From NCBI GenBank assembly GCA_008933495.1, contig WBUW01000222.1:1-5791 (forward strand): a DNA stretch of 5,791 nucleotides, in the 5' to 3' direction. Within the stretch, counting starts at the first letter, position 1. Each line of letters begins with the position of its first letter. Below are positions 1 through 5,304 of the stretch, in pieces. The stretch comes from Pseudorhodoplanes sp. (GTDB taxonomy: Bacteria > Pseudomonadota > Alphaproteobacteria > Rhizobiales > Xanthobacteraceae). A program made the translations under genes and the position numbers. The notes beneath the pieces are model-generated. The model was not told the origin of the DNA. It searched no databases and saw nothing but the letters and a program-made list of their open reading frames with translations.

Positions 1-559
1 CGGGCTGTACGCGCGCGCGGTTGCGCGCGGCGCCGACGCCGGCCGGTACGCCGCAGGCGACGAGGCTGGCGAGATCGAGCGGGATGTCGCGGTCGATGAC
101 CACCACGGAGGCCTGATCGACCACGCTGTATTCGGCGAAGGCGCCGATCATGCAGAACGCGCCGGTGTCGCGGCCGTGCGCGTCGCGGCGGCGAAAGCTG
201 CCGTCGAGCTGTGGGCCGTGCGTGATGCGCGGGCCCTCCGCGCACAGGTGATGCAGGCCCTTTGCGCACCAGCGGCAGCGTCCGCAGCCCGGAATGAAGG
301 TGAGCACGACGTGATCGCCGCGCGTAATGCCGGTGACGGCGGCGCCGACCGCCTCGACGATGCCGGCGGCCTCGTGGCCGAGCACCATCGGGCGCATCGC
401 CACGCGCCGTTCTCCGCGCATGACATGATAGTCGGTGCGGCAGAGCCCGACCGCGGCGATGCGCACCAGCACTTCGCTGGGTCGCGGCGGGTCGAGTTCG
501 ATGCGCTCGATCGACAGTGGAGCACCGATTTCGTGAAACAGGGCGGCCCGGCAGAACAT
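1..559 (-). CDS. Zinc-dependent alcohol dehydrogenase, N-terminal part (gene continues beyond the left edge)
   Basis: This is a medium-chain, zinc-dependent alcohol dehydrogenase that would oxidise an alcohol to an aldehyde (or the reverse) with a nicotinamide cofactor in the cytoplasm. The 186 visible residues cover the GroES-like catalytic domain. Catalytic zinc ligands are Cys40, His62 (in the GHE motif, 61-63) and Cys169. The structural zinc lobe has Cys92, Cys95, Cys98 and Cys106. The stretch around 166-186 (LVACGVPAG and on) resembles class III and NDMA-dependent alcohol dehydrogenases. The Rossmann domain lies outside the window, so NAD versus NADP and the substrate cannot be judged. 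The ATG at 559 is the first possible start, because an in-frame TGA lies only three codons upstream (568-566). No good Shine-Dalgarno is visible. The gene is divergent from mbfA. Confidence 0.9.
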   Translation of the reverse strand, partial: MFCRAALFHEIGAPLSIERIELDPPRPSEVLVRIAAVGLCRTDYHVMRGERRVAMRPMVLGHEAAGIVEAVGAAVTGITRGDHVVLTFIPGCGRCRWCAKGLHHLCAEGPRITHGPQLDGSFRRRDAHGRDTGAFCMIGAFAEYSVVDQASVVVIDRDIPLDLASLVACGVPAGVGAARNRARVQP

Positions 560-629
560 GCGCCATCATGCGGCGTGCCTGCACGACGGGCAACCCATGC
601 GGCTTCTGCAGGGCGCCGCGAAGCGCGCG

Positions 630-654
630 GGCGCCGGCTTGCACCGCCGGCGCC
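630..654. repeat. Perfect 9-bp inverted repeat in the adh-mbfA intergenic region
   Basis: GGCGCCGGC (630-638) and GCCGGCGCC (646-654) are exact inverted copies around a 7-base loop, TTGCACC. The loop carries most of the proposed -35 element of mbfA. No T-tract follows on either strand, so this is not an obvious intrinsic terminator. It could be a protein-binding site or a stem-loop in the leader of the leftward alcohol dehydrogenase transcript. Confidence 0.6.
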
Positions 655-666
655 GAAGCCCTATGT
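638..666 (+). promoter_or_regulatory. Putative sigma-70 promoter of mbfA
   Basis: CTTGCA (638-643), a spacer of exactly 17 bases, and CTATGT (661-666) match the rhizobial housekeeping promoter consensus CTTGAC-N17-CTATAT at 4 of 6 and 5 of 6 positions. Transcription would start near 672-676, which falls inside the iron-control-like palindrome and about 30 bases before the mbfA ATG. This is a prediction from consensus matching only. Confidence 0.5.
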
Positions 667-671
667 CACCG

Positions 672-688
672 ATTGGAATATTTCTAAT
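672..688 (+). promoter_or_regulatory. Putative Irr-binding iron control element (ICE) upstream of mbfA
   Basis: ATTGGAATATTTCTAAT is an inverted repeat with 6 of 7 arm positions paired around a 3-base centre. It resembles the TTAGAA-NNN-TTCTAA type of iron control element bound by Irr in Rhizobiales, as I remember that consensus. It is AT-rich in a very GC-rich background. It overlaps the predicted transcription start and ends 14 bases before the mbfA ATG. Irr binding here would block initiation, which agrees with known Irr repression of mbfA homologues under iron limitation. Irr itself is not in the window. Confidence 0.6.
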
Positions 689-702
689 GTAAGCGATCCG
701 CC

Positions 703-1680
703 ATGATCCCCGGACTGACCTCCCGCCGCCGCTTCCGCGATCTCTCCGAGGCTGAAATCCTCGCGCTCGCGATTTCCTCGGAAGAGGACGATGCCCGCAT
801 CTATGCCAGCTATGCGGAGCAGTTGCGCGCGCAATACCCGGCGTCGGCGGCGGTGTTCGACGCCATGGCGGCGGAGGAAAACCAGCATCGCCACCTGCTG
901 ATCGAGACGTTCGAGCGCCGCTTCGGCAAGGTCATCCCGCTGATCCGGCGCGAGCATGTTGCGGGCTTCTATTCGCGCCGGCCGGTCTGGCTCGTGCAAA
1001 ATCTCGGCCTTGAGCGCATCCGTGCCGAAGCCGCGCGCATGGAGGACGAGGCGGCGGAATTCTACACCCGCGCCGCGCAGGCGAGCACCGATCCCGGCAC
1101 GCGCAAGCTGCTCGGCGATCTGGCCGCCGCCGAGCGCAAGCACGAGGCCAAGGCGGAGCAGATCGAGGCCGGAACCCTGCCGCCCGGCGCGCGCAGGGAG
1201 GAAGACGAGCGCGCGCACCGCCAGTTCGTGCTGACCTGGGTGCAGCCCGGTCTCGCCGGCCTGATGGACGGCTCGGTGTCCACGCTTGCCCCGATTTTCG
1301 CGACCGCCTTCGCCACGCAGAATACCTGGACGACGTTTCTCGTCGGCCTCGCGGCGTCGGTGGGGGCCGGCATATCGATGGGTTTCACCGAGGCCGCGCA
1401 TGACGACGGCGTGATTTCCGGGCGCGGCTCGCCGGTCAAGCGCGGGCTCGCCTCGGGCCTCATGACGACGGTCGGCGGGCTCGGCCATGCGCTGCCCTAT
1501 CTCATCCCGCATTTCTGGACCGCGACGGTGCTCGCCGGCATCATCGTGTTTGTCGAATTGTGGGCGATCGCCTTCATCCAGAACCGCTACATGGAGACCC
1601 CGTTCCTGCGCGCGGCTTTCCAGGTCGTGCTCGGCGGTTCGCTCGTGCTCGCTGCCGGCGTCCTGATCGGCGGCAGCTAA
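703..1680 (+). CDS. mbfA: Membrane-bound ferritin-like iron exporter MbfA (rubrerythrin/ferritin domain fused to a VIT1 domain)
   Basis: The 325-residue protein joins a cytoplasmic ferritin-like (erythrin-vacuolar iron transport) domain to a CCC1/VIT1 membrane domain. In Bradyrhizobium and Agrobacterium, MbfA exports iron from the cytoplasm and protects against iron and peroxide stress. Likely di-iron ligands of the N-terminal half are Glu27/Glu28, Glu58/Glu59 with His62, Glu114/Glu116, and Glu144 with His147 (ERKH). The VIT1 domain starts near residue 176 with the GLMDGSVSTLAP signature (186-197). It has about five hydrophobic segments: 180-204, 210-229, 248-268, 271-292 and 304-323. Length and domain order match the family. 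The ATG at 703 is chosen because the protein starts in the expected MbfA N-terminal region; the Shine-Dalgarno is weak. The gene stands alone, divergent from the alcohol dehydrogenase and convergent with the next gene. An ICE-like palindrome upstream suggests repression by Irr at low iron. Confidence 0.92.
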   Translation: MIPGLTSRRRFRDLSEAEILALAISSEEDDARIYASYAEQLRAQYPASAAVFDAMAAEENQHRHLLIETFERRFGKVIPLIRREHVAGFYSRRPVWLVQNLGLERIRAEAARMEDEAAEFYTRAAQASTDPGTRKLLGDLAAAERKHEAKAEQIEAGTLPPGARREEDERAHRQFVLTWVQPGLAGLMDGSVSTLAPIFATAFATQNTWTTFLVGLAASVGAGISMGFTEAAHDDGVISGRGSPVKRGLASGLMTTVGGLGHALPYLIPHFWTATVLAGIIVFVELWAIAFIQNRYMETPFLRAAFQVVLGGSLVLAAGVLIGGS

Positions 1681-1681
1681 C

Positions 1682-1717
1682 GCGGGACGACGTTTCAAGG
1701 AAAAGGCATCCCGCTTT
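1682..1717 (+). terminator. Possible terminator between convergent genes
   Basis: GCGGGA (1682-1687) and TCCCGC (1709-1714) are exact inverted copies with a 21-base loop, followed by TTT (1715-1717). It begins one base after the mbfA stop codon and its T-run touches the stop codon of the convergent dehydrogenase. The large loop and short T-run make it a weak intrinsic terminator candidate for mbfA. Confidence 0.35.
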
Positions 1718-2630
1718 AGCGCTTGAGTCCGGCCGCTTTCTCCAGCACGGCGCAAACGGCAGCCGTGTCCTGCGCGCCGCGGCCGTCGGCGAGGGCCAGC
1801 GCATAGATATTCTGCGTCGCGTCAAGCAGCGGGGTCGGCGTGCCGATCTCGCGCGCGAGCGCCGAGATGATATTCATGTCTTTCTGCCACAGCGCCATCT
1901 TCATCGTCGCCTGGTCGTAGCTATTTCGCGCCATCATCGGCGCGCGCAACTCGAAAATGCGCGAATTGCCCGCGCCCGTGCGGACCAGTCTGATGATCTG
2001 GTCGGGATCGAGCCCCGCCTTCATGCCGAACACCATGGCTTCGGCGCTGGCGACATTGTGGATCGCGACCAGCAGGTTGGCGACGTACTTCATGCGGCTG
2101 CCGTTGCCGAAAGCGCCGAGGTCCGGCGCCTCGCGCGCGAAATCCGCAAACAGCCGCCTGAGCTTGCGGATGGCGGCCCGCTCGCCGCTGGCATAGATCA
2201 CGATGTCGCCCGTGCGCGCCTGCGCGCCGGTGCCGCTGACCGGGCAATCGAGCATGACGTGCCCCGCCGCGCGCAGCGCGCGCTCGGCCGCCATCTTGTC
2301 GTCGAGCGCGAGCGTCGAGGTCTCGACCACGATACGCGGCTTGCGCGCGGCGGCGGCGAGTGCCGCCACGGTCTCGTGCAGGGCCGCCGGGTCGGGCAGG
2401 CTGGTGATGATCACCGGACAGTTTGCGGCAAGCGCCGCAGCATTGTCGGCGATGGCGACGCCGGCGGCCCTCGCCGCCTTGCGGGCCGGCGCGCTGACAT
2501 CGAAGCCGGTCACCTCCCATCCGGCCTTGACGAGATTGCGGGCGAACGCGCCGCCCATGGTGCCGAGGCCGATGATGCCGGCGCGGCCTTTCGGCCGTGC
2601 GGATGCGCGCGTCTTGTCTTTTACAGGCAT
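1716..2630 (-). CDS. NAD(P)-dependent beta-hydroxyacid dehydrogenase (3-hydroxyisobutyrate dehydrogenase family)
   Basis: This 304-residue cytoplasmic oxidoreductase belongs to the 3-hydroxyisobutyrate / 6-phosphogluconate dehydrogenase-like superfamily, which oxidises beta-hydroxy acids or reduces the matching semialdehydes. The Rossmann motif is GLGTMGG (Gly21, Gly23, Gly26). Asp44 ends the second strand (FDV), which favours NAD over NADP. The substrate-binding motif DCPVSGT is at 128-134. The catalytic helix has the form G175-N-G-x-x-x-K181-x-x-x-N185, with Lys181 as the expected general acid/base. A family KD pair follows in WQKDMN. The first 15 residues are basic and extend past the usual N-terminus; no internal ATG offers a better start, and the Shine-Dalgarno is weak. 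The substrate is not identifiable: 3-hydroxyisobutyrate, tartronate semialdehyde and other beta-hydroxy acids are all possible. Upstream lies the broken toxin-antitoxin pair on the same strand, with a 124-base gap. Confidence 0.88.
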   Translation of the reverse strand: MPVKDKTRASARPKGRAGIIGLGTMGGAFARNLVKAGWEVTGFDVSAPARKAARAAGVAIADNAAALAANCPVIITSLPDPAALHETVAALAAAARKPRIVVETSTLALDDKMAAERALRAAGHVMLDCPVSGTGAQARTGDIVIYASGERAAIRKLRRLFADFAREAPDLGAFGNGSRMKYVANLLVAIHNVASAEAMVFGMKAGLDPDQIIRLVRTGAGNSRIFELRAPMMARNSYDQATMKMALWQKDMNIISALAREIGTPTPLLDATQNIYALALADGRGAQDTAAVCAVLEKAAGLKR

Positions 2631-2636
2631 GTCCGT

Positions 2637-2659
2637 TTAACCGGTCACTTGCAGGTTAA
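2637..2659. repeat. Short inverted repeat just upstream of the beta-hydroxyacid dehydrogenase start
   Basis: TTAACC (2637-2642) and GGTTAA (2654-2659) are exact inverted copies separated by 11 bases. The nearer arm ends 7 bases before the ATG at 2630, and the site is AT-richer than its surroundings. It could be a regulator-binding site for the dehydrogenase gene, but the arms are only 6 bp and no regulator gene lies nearby. Confidence 0.3.
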
Positions 2660-2754
2660 CAGGTGAGCTCATGAAGCCGGATCGCCCTGGAGGTGGATGC
2701 CGGCGCTGCACGTGTCGCATTTGTGATCCGCTTTACGCAATGGGTTCTGCTGCC

Positions 2755-3041
2755 TTACGCAAATTCGAGCTTGAGATTTCTGCCGATGGTCTGCGCCGCG
2801 CGCGTCAAGGTTCCGGGGGTCGCCAATTCGTTGTCCGGATCGAGCAGCTGGTCGAGTTGTGCACGGCTGGTCCGCATCCGCCGGGCGAGTGCCGACTTGG
2901 TCGACCCCTCTTCCTGCATCAGGGCATCGAGCTGGCGGACCAGCACGCGCTTGACGGCGCGCGCGGTTACTTCGTCATGGCTGCCGTCACGCTTGAAAAA
3001 ATCGTCGAATGACGAGCCTGCGCGTCCCGTCTTTCTTTCAT
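2755..3041 (-). pseudogene. HigA-type XRE antitoxin, conserved N-terminus out of frame with the expected start
   Basis: The frame reading leftward to the TAA at 2757-2755 encodes a small helix-turn-helix protein of the HigA/XRE antitoxin type. It normally binds its toxin and represses the operon. The HTH (TKSALARRMRTSRAQLDQLL) is followed by a typical C-terminus. Typical N-terminal antitoxin sequence (GSSFDDFFKRDG, then DEVTARAVKRV) is present in the same frame between about 3021 and 2947. That frame has no ATG, GTG or TTG between the TGA at 3054-3052 and the GTG at 2946. The natural start is the ATG at 3041-3039, which overlaps the toxin TGA as ATGA, but it lies in another frame and gives only a 24-codon peptide ending near 2967. 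One base seems to be missing around 3030-3038. Alternatively, a shortened 63-residue HTH protein starts at GTG 2946, without a clear ribosome site. The family call is firm; a working gene product is doubtful. Confidence 0.75.
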
Positions 3042-3375
3042 TCGATATCTCTCATTCGTTTCCGTGCCAGATCGAGATCGGTTGCCGGCGTTTTCTGGCC
3101 CTTCTTGATGAACCCATGTAGAAGAACCATCCGCCGGGCGAGCGCCGCAAACAGGACGCCCGCAATCCGCCCGGCGGACAATTCGCTGCGCGGTTCCCAA
3201 AGACCGTCGCGCATGCGGCGGCAGCGTGGCGTGCCGGGCGGCGAGGAAAACCCGATTGCTTGATGTCCTTGCCAATGCGTCTGCGACCGTCCGGGCTGAG
3301 GCTCACGAGCCATTCGCGAATCGGCTCGCGGCCTGCTCCCTGAGCCGCCGGTCGAATCCTGCGGCGTTGTTTCAC
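3038..3375 (-). pseudogene. HigB/RelE-type toxin (phage Gp49-like family), split by a -1 frameshift
   Basis: This is a ribosome-dependent mRNA interferase-type toxin of the HigB / Gp49-like family, placed before its antitoxin as in higBA operons. The N-terminal half reads from GTG 3375, with REPIREWLVSLSPDGRRRIG typical of the family. That frame then drifts into an unrelated basic sequence. The C-terminal half (CRRMRDGLWEPRSEL, then MVLLHGFIKKGQKTP and DLDLARKR) lies in the -1 frame and ends at TGA 3040-3038. The switch point is the heptamer G GGT TTT at 3253-3247, correctly phased for -1 slippage. A slip there would give a 112-residue protein, the usual family length, with no gap against the family pattern. 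A lost base (true decay or sequencing error) explains it equally well. GTG 3375 is the first start after an in-frame TGA at 3384-3382. Confidence 0.78.
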
Positions 3376-3390
3376 GCCCGGTCATTTTGC

Positions 3391-3419
3391 CCCGGCGGCC
3401 GGACTTCGTCCATGCCGGG
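3391..3419. repeat. Nested inverted repeat upstream of the toxin gene
   Basis: An outer pair CCCGGC (3391-3396) / GCCGGG (3414-3419) encloses an inner pair GGAC (3401-3404) / GTCC (3408-3411) around the loop TTC. It lies 16 bases upstream of the toxin GTG on the minus strand. That is where toxin-antitoxin operons usually carry their autoregulatory operator, so it may be the HigA site or a leader stem-loop. Chance pairing is possible in such GC-rich DNA. Confidence 0.35.
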
Positions 3420-3434
3420 CGGGGTTTATCAGAC

Positions 3435-3452
3435 GAATTGGGAGTGAATTGG
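3435..3452. repeat. Tandem 7-bp direct repeat, GAATTGG, 11-base period
   Basis: GAATTGG occurs at 3435-3441 and again at 3446-3452, so the copies fall about one helical turn apart on the same DNA face. They lie between the divergent toxin and isochorismatase-like genes. Such spacing suits a regulator-binding site, but two short copies could be chance. Confidence 0.3.
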
Positions 3453-3480
3453 CGCGGCCTTGCCGGGATTTTCGGACGAT

Positions 3481-3487
3481 GAGGAGG
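3481..3487 (+). promoter_or_regulatory. Strong Shine-Dalgarno site fixing the start of the isochorismatase-like gene
   Basis: GAGGAGG lies five bases before ATG 3493 and is a near-perfect complement of the 16S rRNA 3' end. It is the strongest ribosome-binding site I saw in the window. It rules for ATG 3493 rather than the upstream in-frame TTG at 3460. Confidence 0.8.
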
Positions 3488-3492
3488 ATGAA

Positions 3493-4113
3493 ATGAAACG
3501 TCTTTGGCTGTTTGCGGGAGCGTTCGCGGCGAGTGTCGCGCTGGCCGGCCCGGCGCACGCCCAGTCGGTGATCGACGAATGGGCGGGCGTGAAGGCGCCG
3601 CCGCCGCCGCCGCTCAAGCCGGTCACGATTGATCCGAAAACGACCGCGCTCCTGATGCTCGATTTGATGAACCAGAATTGCGGCCGGCGGCCGCGTTGTG
3701 TCGCGTCGCTTCCGGCGGTGAAGAAACTGCTCGCGGCCGCGCGCGCATCGAAGGCGCCGGTCGTCTACAGCCTCATCGCGAATACCACCGCGGCTGACGT
3801 GATGGCGGACGTGGCGCCGGCGACCGGCGAACCATCCGTGCTGTCCGGCCCCAACAAATTCTTGCGCACCGAGCTCGACCGGATTCTCAAGGACAGGGGC
3901 GTTCAGACGGTGATCGTGGTCGGCACGGCGGCCCATGGCGCGGTGCTCAATACGGCGTCGCATGCCGCATTCACCGGATACGGCGTGATCGTGCCGGTCG
4001 ACGGCATGAGTGCCGATCCTTATGCCGAGCAGTATGTGGCCTGGCATCTGGTGAATGCGCCGGGCGTCTCAGCGAGAACGACGCTGACCAGGAGCGATAT
4101 GATCAGGTTCTGA
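3493..4113 (+). CDS. Exported isochorismatase-fold (cysteine hydrolase family) protein lacking the catalytic cysteine
   Basis: The 206-residue protein has a clear Sec signal peptide: MKR, a hydrophobic core at 4-19, and likely cleavage after AHA (23/24). The mature protein would be periplasmic, beginning with a linker that includes five prolines (36-40). The isochorismatase-like hydrolase fold follows. The triad Asp is Asp57 (LLMLDLMNQ) and the Lys is Lys122 (PNKF). The site where cysteine hydrolases have the nucleophile reads GTAAHGAVLNTA (144-155), with Ala150 in the cysteine's place. True isochorismatases such as EntB and PhzD also lack a normal triad and carry an AHxG motif, so this is not simply a dead enzyme. 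Cys63 and Cys69 could form a disulfide. ATG 3493 is chosen over the in-frame TTG at 3460 because GAGGAGG (3481-3487) sits five bases before it and the signal peptide starts there. Function and substrate are unknown. The gene appears to stand alone. Confidence 0.82.
   Translation: MKRLWLFAGAFAASVALAGPAHAQSVIDEWAGVKAPPPPPLKPVTIDPKTTALLMLDLMNQNCGRRPRCVASLPAVKKLLAAARASKAPVVYSLIANTTAADVMADVAPATGEPSVLSGPNKFLRTELDRILKDRGVQTVIVVGTAAHGAVLNTASHAAFTGYGVIVPVDGMSADPYAEQYVAWHLVNAPGVSARTTLTRSDMIRF
3598..3612 (+). repeat. (CCG)5 microsatellite encoding five prolines
   Basis: Five tandem CCG codons inside the exported isochorismatase-like gene encode Pro36-Pro40, between the signal peptide and the folded domain. 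Copy-number changes here would keep the frame and only alter linker length. Confidence 0.7.
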
Positions 4114-4124
4114 AACTTGTTCTG

Positions 4125-4153
4125 TTGTCGCCGATAAAAGCGAGCGACAATTT
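4125..4153 (+). terminator. Possible intrinsic terminator after the isochorismatase-like gene
   Basis: TTGTCGC (4125-4131) and GCGACAA (4144-4150) are exact inverted copies around a 12-base loop, followed by TTT (4151-4153). It begins 11 bases after the stop codon at 4113, the usual place for a terminator. The T-run is short. Confidence 0.45.
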
Positions 4154-4164
4154 CCGTCTGTTCC

Positions 4165-4184
4165 CTCGCCGCTGCCGCGGCGAG
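4165..4184. repeat. Perfect 8-bp stem-loop without a T-tract
   Basis: CTCGCCGC (4165-4172) and GCGGCGAG (4177-4184) pair perfectly around the tetraloop TGCC. It comes 14 bases after the preceding hairpin. No T-run follows on either strand. It could add to termination or protect the 3' end of the upstream mRNA. Confidence 0.5.
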
Positions 4185-4228
4185 TTGAAGGTGCCCGCCG
4201 TTGCTTTTGCCGCGCGACGATCGGCTGA

Positions 4229-4435
4229 GCGTCGAGCGCCGGCTCGCGCAGCGGCACGCCGGCAAACACCGAGCCTTCGTCGAACCTGGATTTCGGCGCC
4301 GGCCGGCTCAATGCCGTTTATGCGGCGCTGGACGAACTGATCCGCAAGCTGGCGGGGGGATCCGCCGCAGCGGCCGGGGAAAAACGTCGCCGCACGCACA
4401 AATTCTGCTGCAAAGCCCGCCGCGCGGTCTGCTAA
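4229..4435 (+). other. Orphan coding-like open frame with no start codon (possible gene remnant)
   Basis: This frame is open for 68 codons between TGA 4226-4228 and TAA 4433-4435. It has strongly GC-rich third positions, as in real genes here, and reads plausibly: SGTPANTEPSSNLDFGAGRL, then NAVYAALDELIRKLAGG. It contains no ATG, GTG or TTG. An overlapping frame from about 4189 (LLLPRDDRLSVERRLAQRHA) also has GC-rich third positions, so a frameshifted remnant is possible. I recognise no family. Together with the two hairpins, this is all I see in the 331 bases between the isochorismatase-like gene and aroE; the aroE promoter was not identified. Confidence 0.3.
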
Positions 4436-4444
4436 AAGAGGCCA

Positions 4445-5287
4445 ATGACCGAGGACATTCGCGCGGCCTGCGTGATCGGATGGCCGGTTGAGCATTCGCG
4501 CTCGCCGCTCATCCACAATTACTGGATCGGAAAATACAAGGTCGCCGGCGAATACCGGCGCGAAGCGGTGCCGCCGGAGGAATTCTACGGCTTCATCAAG
4601 GAATTTGCCGCGCGCGGCTATGTCGGTGCCAACGTGACGCTGCCGCACAAGGAGCGCGTCCTCGACCTCACGGTCCCGGACGAACGCGCGCAGGCGGTGG
4701 GGGCGGCCAATACCCTGTGGCTTGACGGCGGGGTCCTGCGTTCGACCAATACCGATGTCGAAGGCTTCCTGGCCAATCTCGATGCCGCGACCCCCGGCTG
4801 GGACAGGGGCCTTGAGACCGCGCTCGTGCTCGGGGCGGGCGGGGCGGCGCGCAGCGTCGTGTTCAGCCTGGTCGCGCGCGACGTTGCCAATATCCGCGTC
4901 GTCAACCGCACGCCCGAACGCGGGCAGGCCTTGCGCGAGCGGTTCGGCCGGCAGGTCAGGCCCGCGGCCTGGGACGAGCTCGGCGGCCTGATGGCGGGGG
5001 CCGGTTTTCTGGTCAACGCCACCACGCTCGGCATGCAGGGCCAGCCGCCGCTCGATATCGCGCTCGACGACCTGCCGCCAAGCGCGGTGGTATGCGATCT
5101 CGTCTATGCACCGCTCTTGACCGGCCTGATCCGGAAGGCGAGCGAGCGCGGGCTGCGCCATGCCGACGGGCTTGGCATGTTGCTGCATCAGGCGGTGCGC
5201 GGATTTTCGCTCTGGTTCGGCGTGACCCCGGAGGTGACGCCGGAATTGCGGGCGCTGGTGGAAGCCGACTTGACCAAGTCCGACTGA
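4445..5287 (+). CDS. aroE: Shikimate dehydrogenase (NADP+)
   Basis: AroE reduces 3-dehydroshikimate to shikimate with NADPH, the fourth step of the shikimate pathway to chorismate and aromatic amino acids, in the cytoplasm. The 280-residue length is normal. Substrate-site residues are Ser18 and Ser20 (SRSP), Asn89 (GAANT) and Gln249 (LLHQA). The catalytic pair is Lys69 (NVTLPHKE) and Asp104 (STNTDVEGF). The nucleotide-binding loop is GAGGA (130-134), and NRT (154-156) is the NADPH-specific phosphate-binding motif. All key residues are intact. The ATG at 4445 follows AAGAGG (4436-4441) by three bases, and the protein starts at the expected place. In many Rhizobiales, as I recall, aroE sits with maf, coaE and dnaQ; here it appears alone, ending 17 bases from the convergent DUF3422 gene. 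Confidence 0.96.
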   Translation: MTEDIRAACVIGWPVEHSRSPLIHNYWIGKYKVAGEYRREAVPPEEFYGFIKEFAARGYVGANVTLPHKERVLDLTVPDERAQAVGAANTLWLDGGVLRSTNTDVEGFLANLDAATPGWDRGLETALVLGAGGAARSVVFSLVARDVANIRVVNRTPERGQALRERFGRQVRPAAWDELGGLMAGAGFLVNATTLGMQGQPPLDIALDDLPPSAVVCDLVYAPLLTGLIRKASERGLRHADGLGMLLHQAVRGFSLWFGVTPEVTPELRALVEADLTKSD

Positions 5288-5304
5288 CGCCGGCCGCCGC
5301 CGCG

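Noticed and set aside
661..1755. 364-codon open frame on the minus strand
   Set aside because: It lies antisense to mbfA, is rich in Arg/His/Asp/Glu as expected of an antisense frame of a GC-rich gene, and resembles no family, whereas the plus frame is a clear ferritin-VIT1 protein.
1560..2666. 368-codon open frame on the plus strand
   Set aside because: It lies antisense to the beta-hydroxyacid dehydrogenase, which has all family motifs intact; the plus frame is a low-complexity Arg/Asp/His-rich shadow.
3030..3041. A -1 programmed frameshift in the antitoxin after ATG 3041
   Set aside because: The bases after the ATG (ATG AAA GAA AGA) do not form an X XXY YYZ heptamer in phase, so a lost base is the simpler explanation.
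2671..3121. Overlapping plus-strand open frames (2671-3012 and 2693-3121)
   Set aside because: The minus strand here encodes recognisable antitoxin sequence; the plus frames show no family features.
3460..3492. TTG 3460 as start of the isochorismatase-like gene
   Set aside because: It would place an acidic segment before the signal peptide, and the strong GAGGAGG site points to ATG 3493.
5288..5304. A terminator between aroE and the DUF3422 gene
   Set aside because: The 17-base gap is GC-rich (gccggc, gccgcc) but forms no convincing stem with a T-run on either strand.
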